Part shown: piece by piece, positions 43,647 through 52,732 of the stretch
How positions within the stretch are numbered: the first letter of the stretch is position 1
Layout: the number at the start of each line of letters is the position of its first letter
Assembly: GCF_002946355.1 (NCBI RefSeq)
Contig: NZ_PKOZ01000003.1
Coordinates: 117,322 to 181,321 of the forward strand
Reading direction: 5' to 3'
Origin: Pradoshia eiseniae
GTDB taxonomy: Bacteria > Bacillota > Bacilli > Bacillales > Pradoshiaceae
DNA length: 64,000 bases
Notes under the pieces: generated by a model
Databases searched by the model: none
What the model saw: the letters and a program-made list of their open reading frames with translations, nothing else
Told to the model about the DNA's origin: nothing
Made by a program: the position numbers and the translations under genes

Positions 43647-44774
43647 ATGATTAGTGTAAAGAAGGGGCTTTCAACAGAAATGAGTCCCCTGTATGACCCT
43701 TGGGAAGCCTATATGGATGTATCTCAATATGGTAAAATGACTCTTTCCAATATAGAGTTCACTACTACCACCCTATGCAATATGCGATGTGAGCATTGCG
43801 CTGTCGGTTATACATTGCAGCCAAAAGACCCGAATGCACTGCCGCTAGAATTATTGATTCAAAGACTTGAGGAAATCCCACATCTGCGCTCCATCAGCAT
43901 TACCGGAGGGGAACCGATGCTTGCTAAAAAAAGTGTCGAGAGCTATGTCGTGCCATTATTGAGGTATGCATCTCAACGAGGGGTCCATACCCAAATCAAC
44001 TCGAACCTTACCCTGCCGCTTGAACGATATGAATCAATCATTCCTTATTTAGATGTATTGCATATTTCCCATAACTGGGGAACGATTGATGAATTCGTTG
44101 AGGGCGGGTTCGCGATGATGGAAAGAAAACCATCCTATAAGCAAAGGGAAGCCCTTTTCCAGAATATCATTGACAACTCCATTCATTTGAACCGGGCAGG
44201 AGTTCTTGTCTCTGCGGAAACCATGCTGAATAAGCGCACATTGCCTTATTTGGAGAACATACATAAACAGATTACGGAAGAAATGGGCTGCAGAAGACAT
44301 GAAATTCATCCCATGTACCCGAGTGATTTTGCCTCCGCACTAGAAGTTTTGTCCTTAGATGAAATTAGAGCAGCTATTCATCGATTGCTCGATTGCAGGA
44401 ATGAGGACGTATGGATGCTCTTCGGCACATTGCCTTTTTATCCTTGCAGCAATAACGATGAGGATCTTAACCTTCTGAAACGCCTGTACGCAAGTAAGAA
44501 TGTGACCATCCGAAATGACCCGGATGGTCGCTCCCGCTTGAATGTCAATATCTTCAACGGAGAAGTAATTGTGACCGATTTCGGCGATGCCCCGGCACTC
44601 GGCAACATCCTCCACCACTCCTTGAAGGAGGTTTATGAGAAGTGGATGAATACAAAGCTAGCCCGCTCGCTTAACTGCCATTGCCCAGCAGTGAAATGTC
44701 TCGGACCAAACGTGCTCGTGAAAAATGCCTACTATCCAAATGAGGACTTCAACAGCCTAAAATCCAATTTATAG
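43647..44774 (+). CDS. yfkAB: Radical SAM protein YfkAB
   Basis: 375 residues. The radical SAM cluster motif CNMRCEHC (Cys44, Cys48, Cys51) binds [4Fe-4S] and S-adenosylmethionine; SITGGEPML follows. The C-terminal part has further Cys residues (NCHCPAVKCLGPN), probably an auxiliary cluster. Matches YfkAB-type proteins of Bacillus whose reaction is unknown. Start at ATG 43647 with GAGGAG 7 bases upstream. Single gene. Confidence 0.85.
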   Translation: MISVKKGLSTEMSPLYDPWEAYMDVSQYGKMTLSNIEFTTTTLCNMRCEHCAVGYTLQPKDPNALPLELLIQRLEEIPHLRSISITGGEPMLAKKSVESYVVPLLRYASQRGVHTQINSNLTLPLERYESIIPYLDVLHISHNWGTIDEFVEGGFAMMERKPSYKQREALFQNIIDNSIHLNRAGVLVSAETMLNKRTLPYLENIHKQITEEMGCRRHEIHPMYPSDFASALEVLSLDEIRAAIHRLLDCRNEDVWMLFGTLPFYPCSNNDEDLNLLKRLYASKNVTIRNDPDGRSRLNVNIFNGEVIVTDFGDAPALGNILHHSLKEVYEKWMNTKLARSLNCHCPAVKCLGPNVLVKNAYYPNEDFNSLKSNL

Positions 44775-44792
44775 CTAAATGGATATTTACAT

Positions 44793-44832
44793 AAAAACAG
44801 CGCTTAACCCTATCCGGTTAAGCGCTGTTTTT
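44793..44832. terminator. Bidirectional terminator
   Basis: AAAAACAGCGCTTAACC pairs perfectly with GGTTAAGCGCTGTTTTT around a TATC-type loop; shared with the opposing gene that ends at 44836. Confidence 0.9.
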
Positions 44833-44835
44833 AAG

Positions 44836-45387
44836 TTAGAACCATGATTGTATAACTTTATAGGCTTGATTATGTTTTTTAATATAAGCAGTAGCTTTAC
44901 CGTACTTGGCAAATCCGCCTTCACCTTTATTATAGGCACTTAATGTAGCTTCACGAAGAGCTGTTCCTTTATAGCCTTTTTTAGCATATTTTTTCTGCAA
45001 ATTTGACAGCATATATGTACCCCAGTTCATGTTTACCTTTACATCATATGGGCTGTTTTTGGTTTTCGTCACTTTAGCCAAATTTTTATGATTTACTTTA
45101 TTAATTTGGAATAAACCATAGTTTGAACCGCCTTTAGCCTTAGCTTTGAAATTACTCTCATGCTTAATAACGGCTAATGTATGCTTATAGTTCAATCCTC
45201 TTTTTACACAAAGGTCATATAAATATTTCTGTTGAGATTTAGATAATGGAACTTTACTCGAATACTTGAAACCAGCTGCTTCAGCTGTATTCGACGTTCC
45301 CGGTATAGTTGTACTAAAGACAAGAGCAACAACAAACATAGAAAGAAGAAACAGTTTCAGCAGTTTGTTTCCTTGATTGTTTTTCAT
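44836..45387 (-). CDS. Secreted lytic transglycosylase (SLT domain)
   Basis: 183 residues. A signal peptide (to about residue 38, NTAEAAG) precedes an SLT domain: AVIKHESNFKAKAKGGSNYG holds the catalytic Glu, then LFQINKVNH and LSAYNKGEGG. It would cleave peptidoglycan glycan strands to 1,6-anhydro ends. Start at ATG 45387 with AAAAGGAG 5 bases upstream; the longer frame to 45423 is unlikely. No cell-wall binding repeat. Confidence 0.82.
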   Translation of the reverse strand: MKNNQGNKLLKLFLLSMFVVALVFSTTIPGTSNTAEAAGFKYSSKVPLSKSQQKYLYDLCVKRGLNYKHTLAVIKHESNFKAKAKGGSNYGLFQINKVNHKNLAKVTKTKNSPYDVKVNMNWGTYMLSNLQKKYAKKGYKGTALREATLSAYNKGEGGFAKYGKATAYIKKHNQAYKVIQSWF

Positions 45388-45634
45388 ACATACTCCTTTT
45401 GGTTTAGGACTTTTTCTTAGCATCTAGCTTGCTACTCTTGTACTATACCAAAACCAAAACAAAGAAATATATTAATTCATCAGAATATAACGTTAATGTA
45501 AGGCTAATGTATTCAATGTAATAATTACGTAATAAAACATCACTTAAATATATACAGAATAATCGTTTTCCCTACCATGGGTCTCTTTTGGTAACTGCTG
45601 AACACCTTGTTTGACTTATATAAACAATCGATAA
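45388..45634. other. Intergenic region
   Basis: AT-rich stretch upstream of the transglycosylase gene. No gene or RNA seen. Confidence 0.4.
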
Positions 45635-45669
45635 AAAGCAGGTGTCTGCAATTAGCAAACACCCGCTTT
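45635..45669 (-). terminator. Terminator of the DinB-like gene
   Basis: AAAGCAGGTGTCTGC pairs, with two mismatches, with GCAAACACCCGCTTT; on the minus strand a TTTTTAT run follows. Confidence 0.8.
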
Positions 45670-45723
45670 CTATTGTAAAATCTCGTTAATTAAATTCTAA
45701 AATAATGGTCATACCACTTATTC

Positions 45724-46200
45724 TCAATAAATTTTCCTGGCTGCTGTTGCTCTCTTAATTGCTTGAACATTCGCCAAATGAATCCCCTCGTGAAATATAG
45801 TCCTAACTAATACTTGAGCAATTGTTTGCATTCCCGATTCAGTTGTCGGGAATTGCTCATCAAGCCGCTCCCCATATAAATCACGAATCATAAACGGCTG
45901 AATGGCCAGCAGCTTTTTTAAATAATCCAAACTTGGTATATTCTCTCCCCAGTCCAAAGGACTTGTTCCGTAACCGAACCATTCTACGAAATTCTTCGGC
46001 ATGACGACCTCTTCTTTTGTCAAATGCTGAATCCATAAATACTGATCCACATAAACATGACCCATATGCCAGCGAATATTATTCCGATACCCTTCCGGAA
46101 TCATATCTGCTTCCTCTTCTCCAACACTCGAAACCGTTTGTAGAAATTCATGGCGATAATCGGCTAACTGCTTAATCAGAACTTCATGCCTTTTTAGCAT
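45724..46200 (-). CDS. DinB/YfiT-family protein
   Basis: 158 residues, four-helix bundle of the DinB group. The metal-binding His residues are in RWHMGHVYVD and TIFHEGIHLANV. Such proteins are thought to act as thiol-dependent (bacillithiol) transferases. Substrate unknown. Single gene. Confidence 0.78.
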   Translation of the reverse strand: MLKRHEVLIKQLADYRHEFLQTVSSVGEEEADMIPEGYRNNIRWHMGHVYVDQYLWIQHLTKEEVVMPKNFVEWFGYGTSPLDWGENIPSLDYLKKLLAIQPFMIRDLYGERLDEQFPTTESGMQTIAQVLVRTIFHEGIHLANVQAIKRATAARKIY

Positions 46201-46333
46201 ACTTCATCCCTCCAAAGCTCTTTATTACTAAATAAACATTCGCCCGATGCAAACTTAACTCCTTCCGACTTTATAATCATCTAAATGTATTATATAGAAG
46301 AAACACGAAAACACCCTATTTATAGACCCTCTT

Positions 46334-46774
46334 TTATTGAATCTCCCGCATGTCTTGAAATGGGTAAAAAACATATTTCCCTTTCCCGATAATCCGCTCC
46401 TCTTCAATAAACCCAAGACCATTCCTGCTGTCCATACTGACTGTCCGATTATCCCCCATCACAAAATAACAATGCTCAGGAACCAGTGTGGCACTAAAGT
46501 CATCTGTACTGACACCATCTAGATATGCTTCGTTCCACTTTTTATCATTGATGTATAAATCCTCACCCTTTACTTCTATTTTATCCCCTGGAAGTCCAAT
46601 CACTCTCTTTACATATCGTTCATAGCCATCACCTTTTATGACGACAATCTCCCCGCGGCGATAGGAAGCTTCCCAACGTACGGGTGTCACAAGTATTTTC
46701 TCTTGATCATGCAAGGTGGGTTCCATCGAGAGCCCCTCCACCTTATAAGGTGTCAGCAAAAACATCCGTATCAT
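46334..46774 (-). CDS. Type I signal peptidase, N-terminal anchor frame disrupted
   Basis: 146 residues from ATG 46774. Catalytic Ser in VEGLSMEPTL, general-base Lys in ERYVKRVIGLPGD, and boxes MGDNRTVSMDSRNGLG are present, so the protease domain is complete. It cleaves signal peptides outside the membrane. The chosen ATG has no ribosome binding site and would remove most of the membrane anchor; the same frame upstream encodes IWSGIKILIASVLLIV, but no ATG, GTG or TTG opens it. An ATG at 46863 behind GAGAGGAG is in another frame. A frameshift near 46853-46863 (real or sequencing error) is likely. Confidence 0.7.
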   Translation of the reverse strand: MIRMFLLTPYKVEGLSMEPTLHDQEKILVTPVRWEASYRRGEIVVIKGDGYERYVKRVIGLPGDKIEVKGEDLYINDKKWNEAYLDGVSTDDFSATLVPEHCYFVMGDNRTVSMDSRNGLGFIEEERIIGKGKYVFYPFQDMREIQ

Positions 46775-46874
46775 AACAATTAAAAGAACCGAGGCAATTA
46801 ATATCTTAATTCCACTCCAAATACTTGCGCCCGAACCTTGTTCCTTTACTATCTGCCGTCCATCTCCTCTCTTT

Positions 46875-47529
46875 TCTTCCTTACTATTAAGCTCACCTTT
46901 ATTTTAATTCATCTATTTTCATTAGTTTGTCGAATTCTAGAAGCGAGCATAAACTTATCCTCTTTAAACGGAAGAGTTGCACACCGCTAAATAGCACTTC
47001 TTTCAATTTTTAAAGGTGAGGAAAATTTCAACAACTTTTTCAAAAAAAGCTTAATTTTTGTCAGATATTCGTATATACTATAACTATATCTTTCTCAATT
47101 GGTAAATCGAAAAAATTGATTGATCCCTCGACCCACTATTCTGTCATGGAAATACAATCGATTTTACATTTTCAACCAATTTTGAGTCCTATCTTCCAAT
47201 TTTCAAACCTCTATTTTAGATTTTTCGTCATTTTTTCAATGAAAATGAACTTACATTTTTTACCATTTACGACAGTAAATGGATATTTGTGTTACATTTA
47301 TGACAAAAAATCACTTTTAACCAATCTAACTCAAAGCCTATCATACCAATAAATCATCCCTTTTTTCGCCTTTATTTATCTGAATTTTCAGATAAATAGA
47401 CATATTACTGACATAATAGCGTTATATCGGTAACGAATTTATCATCTGCTCGTTATTACTTCTTTTGGATAAACCTGTTAAGATTGTCAATGTTAGCTGA
47501 TACAAACAATTTTAGGAGGTTAAAACTAC
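46875..47529. other. Long AT-rich leader region upstream of the 3D-domain gene
   Basis: Some 650 bases without a credible gene; a 78-codon frame at 47116-47352 has no ribosome binding site and low-complexity composition. It contains the palindrome at 47374-47397 and AGGAGG before the next gene. I looked for, and did not find, a ydaO-type riboswitch. Confidence 0.4.
47374..47397. promoter_or_regulatory. 24-bp palindrome, possible operator
   Basis: ATTTATCTGAA and TTCAGATAAAT are perfect inverted arms separated by two bases, too close for a stable RNA loop, so protein binding is more likely. It lies 133 bases before the start of the 3D-domain gene. Confidence 0.45.
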
Positions 47530-48321
47530 ATGAAGAAGACTTTATTATCGTTTGTAGCGGTAGCTTCCATCACCGTTGCTATGAGTGGGCAAAAAGCATC
47601 CGCTCAAGAAATTACAGTAAAAAAAGGAGATACTCTCTGGGGAATATCTCAAAAATACGACACTTCAGTAGATAATATAAAAAAACTGAACGGTCTCGAT
47701 TCAGACACAATCATCGAGAACACTAAATTGGTTGTCAAAAAAGACACACCAACTTATAAAGTAAAAAAAGGAGATAGCTTGTGGAAGATCTCCAAAGAAA
47801 AGAATGTATCTATTAAAGACTTACGTTCTTGGAATCAATTAAACTCTATTGTGATACATCCAGGACAGGTTCTTAAACTAGCAGGTGATGGTCAAGCACC
47901 CGCAACAAACAAGAACACAGCTGCTGCTAAACCTGCAGCAAAACCTGCCGTAAAACAAACTGCTCAACCAACAGCCAAGAAAGAACCAGCAGTACAGAAA
48001 ACAGCAGCGACTGAAGCTAAACCTAGCGCCGGCAAAACCCTTACAGTATCAGCAACAGCCTATACGGCCAACTGTAACGGATGTTCAGGTACTACAGCCA
48101 CAGGCGTTAACCTTAAAGCTAACCCAGATGCCAAAGTTATCGCTGTAGATCCAAATGTCATTCCACTAGGCTCTAAAGTCTATGTTGAAGGATACGGATA
48201 TGCTACTGCCTCTGATACAGGCGGCGCGATAAAAGGCAATAAGATTGATGTTTTCATTCCTTCACATGATGCAGCGATGTCATGGGGACGCAAAACAGTC
48301 CAAGTTCAAGTATTAAACTAA
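47530..48321 (+). CDS. yocH: Secreted cell-wall protein with two LysM domains and a 3D domain (YocH-like)
   Basis: 263 residues. Signal peptide to ASA at about residue 25; LysM 1 (27-70, TVKKGDTLWGISQKY); LysM 2 (75-118, KVKKGDSLWKISKEK) bind peptidoglycan; an Ala/Pro/Lys linker; then a C-terminal 3D domain (from about 172) with ASDTGGAIKGNKIDVF, whose Asp residues are catalytic in related muralytic enzymes. Matches YocH, a muropeptide-releasing autolysin. AGGAGG precedes ATG. Confidence 0.87.
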   Translation: MKKTLLSFVAVASITVAMSGQKASAQEITVKKGDTLWGISQKYDTSVDNIKKLNGLDSDTIIENTKLVVKKDTPTYKVKKGDSLWKISKEKNVSIKDLRSWNQLNSIVIHPGQVLKLAGDGQAPATNKNTAAAKPAAKPAVKQTAQPTAKKEPAVQKTAATEAKPSAGKTLTVSATAYTANCNGCSGTTATGVNLKANPDAKVIAVDPNVIPLGSKVYVEGYGYATASDTGGAIKGNKIDVFIPSHDAAMSWGRKTVQVQVLN

Positions 48322-48336
48322 ATACCTACTGACTAG

Positions 48337-48380
48337 ACACCTCTCGAGTTTACATCCAGTTCTTGAGAGGTGTTTTTTTA
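48337..48380 (+). terminator. Terminator of the 3D-domain gene
   Basis: ACACCTCTC-AG pairs with CT-GAGAGGTGT (48362-48373), then TTTTTT. The stretch from here to 48661 holds nothing else recognisable. Confidence 0.85.
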
Positions 48381-48661
48381 TCCTCTATTCCCAATCGAGA
48401 ATAATAGATACTCAATGTTTATCCTTCACCTTTTATTCCGATTCACTATCTTTTTGCAGCTTCATATTAAATTCTTTCAGCTTTTGGCTGACGGTTTATA
48501 TATTTATACCTCTGTTTGGTAAGCGCTTAACCAAAATTCCATTTTTTCTATATTTTATTCTCCTATCCTCTTAAATACTGTTTCCGCAAGCTACCTTTTT
48601 GCGTCCTTTTTGTTTATTCGATACAATATTGACGTAATCAATTCAAGGGAGGATATGGATA

Positions 48662-48862
48662 TTGGGGATTTGCAGAGATTGTTTTGACGGCAAAATTTAT
48701 GATGAACATCATCAACAATACGAAAATTTAGATAGAGAGATTATTCGTCTGACAGAAGTCAGCCATTTTTCATACGAGGAAGCCTTTAAGCGTGCGATTC
48801 GTCTATATCCAGCTGTCAAGAATTGTCCTGAGTGTAACGGCACAGGAAAAATCGGCGATTAA
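48662..48862 (+). CDS. Small zinc-ribbon-like protein
   Basis: 66 residues, TTG start with AAGGGAGG about 9 bases upstream. CRDC at residues 4-7 and CPECNGTGKIGD at the end give two CxxC pairs able to bind zinc, the latter like a DnaJ zinc repeat. Similar small Cys proteins occur in Bacillus; function unknown. Confidence 0.6.
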   Translation: MGICRDCFDGKIYDEHHQQYENLDREIIRLTEVSHFSYEEAFKRAIRLYPAVKNCPECNGTGKIGD

Positions 48863-48879
48863 GATGATTCTATTTCATT

Positions 48880-48922
48880 ACTTAAGGCCAAATCATATTA
48901 GATTTGGTCTTAAGTATTGTTT
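48880..48922 (+). terminator. Hairpin terminator
   Basis: ACTTAAGGCCAAATC pairs, with one G-T, with GATTTGGTCTTAAGT (48901-48915); followed by ATTGTTTTAG. Confidence 0.7.
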
Positions 48923-49165
48923 TAGAAACAATGATGTATGTTTCAACACTTTGGGATTCTAGCAGCCTCATACTACCTCTATACAACTCCAACTAAAACC
49001 GCTCCCTTCCTCTAGACCCTTCCTTTCACCTTGCTGCTACAGTTGGAAAATAACTCAAAAGTCCATTCCAGTTATTTTACTATAGAGAAAAATCCAATTA
49101 ATCTATATAATTAAATACTATAAGATGAAATGAGTGTACTCACTACTTAACTGGAGGGATATTGA

Positions 49166-49468
49166 ATGAAAGTCATTATGTATAAAAAAGACGTGGATCA
49201 CTTTGTAGAAAACTTTAAATCAATCTCTTCTTTTGATGAAGAGGGAAGCAAATTTTATTTCGTCTTTGAAGATCATATTAGAGGCGGACAATGTACACTG
49301 ATGTTTTATGAACATGAACAGAAATGGACCATCCATGGAAAAGGAACCGATTATTGTGATGTTTCCGAGACTTCTTTAACCAACGAAGAATTAAAGACCA
49401 TTATTTACAAACGCAGGAAATATATAAACAATGTCATTCGCACCATGCGAATGCCTGTCATGTCTTGA
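49166..49468 (+). CDS. Hypothetical protein, 100 residues
   Basis: ATG 49166 has GGAGGG 7-8 bases upstream. Soluble alpha/beta protein (FYFVFEDHIRGGQCTLMFYE) with a basic C-terminal helix. Family not recognised. A decayed insertion element follows. Confidence 0.6.
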   Translation: MKVIMYKKDVDHFVENFKSISSFDEEGSKFYFVFEDHIRGGQCTLMFYEHEQKWTIHGKGTDYCDVSETSLTNEELKTIIYKRRKYINNVIRTMRMPVMS

Positions 49469-49532
49469 TTGACTCCTGCACTTACCAACCATCTGATAAG
49501 CACATCATCCGGGGATGATTCATTCCCTCAGT

Positions 49533-49985
49533 CTGTAGACAAAACCCATTAAGGGGTTTTGTCTACAGTTTTTTTATACTCTCGCACCCCCATATGGTCT
49601 TGAAAGCTATTTTCGACAGAATGGGCTCTAGCTTTCCGTAGGGATGCTGCTTTCGCCAGCTCTCCTTCGGCAAGAGCTCCGTACCGAGAGTCTCGCCCAT
49701 TCTGCCAAAAATAGGAGTCTGCGCTTCATAAAAATTAGCACGTACAAAACAAATTCCTCATTTTTGTGTAATAGTTAACTATTCTTATCGAAGGGGATGA
49801 TGACATGTTAACCAAATATACCTCTAAAAACCGCGATTAATTAGAAATGATTACATTAGATCAGCCCGTACCCGAGAACCATAAAGCAGAAGCCACCATT
49901 GATTTCTCCTTCGTTTACTCATAAGTCGAGGATGCTTATTCGGCTAAACGAGGTCTCCCCAGTATTGACCACGTTACCCCCCCAA
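49533..49985 (+). mobile_element. Decayed IS1182-family element, left part
   Basis: It begins with a hairpin (CTGTAGACAAAACCC against GGGGTTTTGTCTACAG, 49533-49568) and a T-run. Next come inverted arms CTATTTTCGACAGAATGGG (49607-49625) and CCCATTCTGCCAAAAATAG (49696-49714). Then, from ATG 49805, comes the start of a transposase gene: MLTKYTSKN, LEMITLDQPVPENH, IDFSFVYS, VEDAYSAKRG, the N-terminus of IS1182-type transposases. Stops interrupt it (first at codon 12) and nothing follows after about residue 50. A second relic with the same layout lies at 60397-61260. Confidence 0.7.
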
Positions 49986-50275
49986 ATCATTTGCTATTCA
50001 GGCTAGAAGGAATACCGCTGCTCTTTATAAGTTGTGTTCCTCTTATACATATCCCTTTTCTCACCAGAAGGTAAAAACGCTTAAGTAAAGTCATTTATTT
50101 TATCTCAATTTATAAAGCCCTGCTTTTTTACTCAAATCAGCTACTTTTAATCACATATTATTCAATAAGTCAATATATTTTAGGAAATAATTATAACAAT
50201 TTAGTGAAATTATCACTTTCACAAACCTATCCAGTATAGTAAAATTATGTAAAAGGTCTTGCGAAGGAGGAATGA
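49986..50275. other. Intergenic region after the element relic
   Basis: AT-rich; no gene or RNA recognised. AAGGAGG for the next gene is at its right end. Confidence 0.4.
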
Positions 50276-50560
50276 ATGATGTATGTCACTATGGCATTCG
50301 CTTTAGCTGTCTTAATTATCGCCCTCTGCTTCCTTGTCACAGCTAGCAAACGAACAGATAGAATCCTGTATTCTGTTGGGATTTTCATGTTTATGTTGTT
50401 CTTTTACCGCGTCATTTTCCAAGTAGCCTATTCTATAGGCGGTGAAGCTGTATCATCAAGCATCCTTGTCTTTCACACAACTCTCATGGCTGGCAGCCTA
50501 TTGCTTTTAATATCCGGCTTAATTATGAAAGCGATTCCAATGGCCGTGGCCGAAAAATAA
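50276..50560 (+). CDS. Small membrane protein, 94 residues
   Basis: Three membrane segments (about 1-22, 30-55, 63-87). AAGGAGG precedes the double ATG. No family recognised; single gene. Confidence 0.6.
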   Translation: MMYVTMAFALAVLIIALCFLVTASKRTDRILYSVGIFMFMLFFYRVIFQVAYSIGGEAVSSSILVFHTTLMAGSLLLLISGLIMKAIPMAVAEK

Positions 50561-50579
50561 AATTTATCTTATATGATAA

Positions 50580-50609
50580 GGCAGGCTCATCATTTCGTGC
50601 GAGCCTGTC
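50580..50609 (+). terminator. Hairpin terminator
   Basis: GGCAGGCTC (50580-50588) pairs with GAGCCTGTC (50601-50609, one G-T); weak T-run. Confidence 0.6.
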
Positions 50610-51081
50610 TATTCGTATTTCTCTACACCTGATAGCTTTTGCCTAGTATTAAACCGACCTTTACTTTCTGTTAAGGGGATGAACAGTAAATTATTTTAGG
50701 CTAAGCACCCACCATTTTTTCGTTCGAACACGCGCTTCGGCGACTCCCTCATAGGCTCTTAACCCCTTATTTTCCCCTCACTAATAAATACCTGATCATT
50801 TATACTAAGCGGATTTTAATTCTATATCCACTCCTAAGGTGAGCTGCAACTAAGATTCATGGTTAGTCTATAAAGTAAAATATATTAATATAAAGAAATA
50901 AACTATAATATACTGTTCACCTTCTTTCTAATACCTCCTTCTTTACCTATTTATTTATAGGATATAAATCTATTCTCCAGGCGAATCCAAAACTAAAAAT
51001 ACTTATAAATTTCCGTCACATTATATATTAGAAAAATCTTTTTAGATATAATAGATATATACATACTTAGGGAGGATTGAC
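50610..51081. other. Intergenic region, 470 bases
   Basis: No gene seen. GTTAAGGGG near 50670 and CCCCTTAA-type sequence near 50757 flank a GC-richer patch (CACGCGCTTCGGCGACTC) that recalls the GC-rich repeats elsewhere, too short to assign. The right end is AT-rich promoter-like sequence (TAGATATAAT) before the next gene. Confidence 0.35.
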
Positions 51082-51708
51082 ATGAACAGCATGAAAAGAA
51101 AAAACTTAAATATTCTCACGCTAGCAATACTCGGCATTTTGCTGGTTAGTGGAGTAATAGCCTACGTATTGTCTTATTCCCGCTACACATCTGAAATTGA
51201 TCAACTGACAAATCAAATCGAGGGTTTACAGCAATCCTTGGCTGAACAAAAGAAAGAAAATGAGGATTTACAAGCAAGTATTCTAGAGGCGAAGAAAACG
51301 ATTACTGCACTTGAAGAACAAACAACGAAGTCTGACTTAACGCAAGATTATCAATCTGACAATGAGGCAGCTGAAGCAAATAAAAATCAAGCTACAGCGG
51401 ATTCTTCAACCACCAAAAATGAGGGAGCCTCAGTACCATTGGACGAAGAAACAGATTCAGATACTCATTCAGAGGAGCCAATTTTCTCAGAACCAACAGA
51501 AGCCATTGAGCTTGTTAAAGAATATATTGGATACGCCAATGAATCTAATGTTCATTTTGATATAGAAGGCAATGTCCCTGGCAGCAGCGACATCTGTATT
51601 CATGTGTATGAGGTTGTTGATGACGGAGAATCCCAGCATACCGCAACGCGAGGCTGGTATGGAGTAAATCTAAATTCCAAATCTGTTTATGATACCGACG
51701 GACTATAG
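51082..51708 (+). CDS. Membrane-anchored coiled-coil protein, unknown function
   Basis: 208 residues: one membrane segment (about 10-30), a coiled coil (about 37-82, IDQLTNQIEGLQQSLAEQKK), an acidic Ser/Glu/Thr linker, and a small C-terminal extracellular domain (about 138-205, AIELVKEYIGYANES ... CIHVYEVVDDGESQHTATRG WYGV). GGAGG is 6 bases before ATG. Domain of the C-terminus not recognised. Confidence 0.65.
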   Translation: MNSMKRKNLNILTLAILGILLVSGVIAYVLSYSRYTSEIDQLTNQIEGLQQSLAEQKKENEDLQASILEAKKTITALEEQTTKSDLTQDYQSDNEAAEANKNQATADSSTTKNEGASVPLDEETDSDTHSEEPIFSEPTEAIELVKEYIGYANESNVHFDIEGNVPGSSDICIHVYEVVDDGESQHTATRGWYGVNLNSKSVYDTDGL

Positions 51709-51914
51709 GACAAGCCTTTGGTCCTGAGCAGGGCAAAAGAATGACAATAATGCATCGAATTGTTGTTCAGAAATGTTGTTCTTTACTTAAAATTCATAAA
51801 AACATTAATTATTGTAATTATTAGATTCATTTTACACCATTTTACTCGCTCATTTAGCTCTTTTGTCCTATAATAAAAATATACAATACGTTTCGTAAAA
51901 AGGTGGGATCTATA

Positions 51915-52271
51915 ATGACATCTTCTTTTGGATCCAGATTAAAAGAATTACGTAAAGAGAAGCGTTTATCACAAGAAGAGCTGGGAACTATCATCGGGGT
52001 AGCCCAGTCCACACTAGGCTCTTACGAAAGGGAGACACGCGAACCAAGTATTGAAGGTTTATTACAATTGGCTCACTATTTTGAAGTCTCTGTTGATTAT
52101 CTGTTAGGAAATTCGGATTTGAGAGAGCCAGCCACTACTTCTCATCCATATGGATCCTATGATTTACATCAACTATTTCATGATAATGAAGTCATTCTAT
52201 ATGGCCGAAGTTTGAGTGAGGATGAGAAACAGCGGCTACTGGATATTTCCTTAGGTTTATTTTATCGATAA
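51915..52271 (+). CDS. XRE-family transcriptional regulator
   Basis: 118 residues: helix-turn-helix at residues 5-60 (LKELRKEKRLSQEELGTIIG, STLGSYERETREPS), like phage-type and SinR-type repressors, then a short C-terminal helix likely for dimerisation. AAGGTGGG lies 7 bases before ATG 51915. No phage genes nearby. Target unknown. Confidence 0.8.
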   Translation: MTSSFGSRLKELRKEKRLSQEELGTIIGVAQSTLGSYERETREPSIEGLLQLAHYFEVSVDYLLGNSDLREPATTSHPYGSYDLHQLFHDNEVILYGRSLSEDEKQRLLDISLGLFYR

Positions 52272-52281
52272 TAATTTAGAA

Positions 52282-52325
52282 AGAGGAGCCGGCACCCACA
52301 GCTTTTGGGCAGCTCCTCTTTTTTT
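52282..52325. terminator. Bidirectional terminator
   Basis: AGAGGAGC (52282-52289) pairs with GCTCCTCT (52312-52319), with inner GGCACCCA/TTGGGC pairing possible, then TTTTTT. Confidence 0.8.
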
Positions 52326-52327
52326 GA

Positions 52328-52732
52328 TTATTGGGCCAGCCTAAAGATTGCTTTGCCTTTTAGCACATCAGCACCACTTTGATTGGACGCTGAAACCTGA
52401 AAGGTTAATAATTGATCATCCTTCGACTCCAGCTTAGCCTGCAAGGTAACGATATCTCCCAAAAAGACCATCCCTCTGAAACGGATTTGATAATCTTGCA
52501 GGAATCCCTCTTCATAATAAGGAGTGAATAGTTTTGTCAAATTCCCCATCGTCCACATGCCGTGCGCAATGATTCCAGGTAGACCAAGCCGCTTTGCTTC
52601 ATCTTCATCAAGATGGATTGGATTATGGTCTCCTGAGGCCTCTGCGTATTGAACTAGAACATCAGGTGTGACCGGAGGCAATTGGACCGGAGCAATTCCT
52701 TCACCAACCTTTAGCTGTTCAATTGTGTTCAT
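52328..52732 (-). CDS. MaoC-family dehydratase
   Basis: 134 residues, hot-dog fold. The hydratase motif ASGDHNPIHLDEDEAKRLGL holds the catalytic Asp and His of (R)-specific enoyl-CoA/ACP hydratases; GIIAHGMWTMG follows. Starts 4 bases inside the previous MaoC-like gene. Together with that gene it resembles a split two-subunit hydratase acting after the reductase at 53191. Confidence 0.82.
   Translation of the reverse strand: MNTIEQLKVGEGIAPVQLPPVTPDVLVQYAEASGDHNPIHLDEDEAKRLGLPGIIAHGMWTMGNLTKLFTPYYEEGFLQDYQIRFRGMVFLGDIVTLQAKLESKDDQLLTFQVSASNQSGADVLKGKAIFRLAQ

Noticed and set aside
47116-47352. 78-codon plus-strand frame in the leader of the 3D-domain gene
   Set aside because: No ribosome binding site, Phe/Ile/Leu-rich low-complexity product, and typical of AT-rich non-coding DNA.
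46875-47529. c-di-AMP (ydaO) riboswitch or WalR boxes upstream of the LysM-3D gene
   Set aside because: No conserved ydaO core was seen, and the TTACA-like motifs present do not keep the required spacing.
50660-50770. Third copy of the GC-rich intergenic repeat or IS end
   Set aside because: Only short GC-rich and TTAAGGGG/CCCCTTAA snippets match; too little to call.
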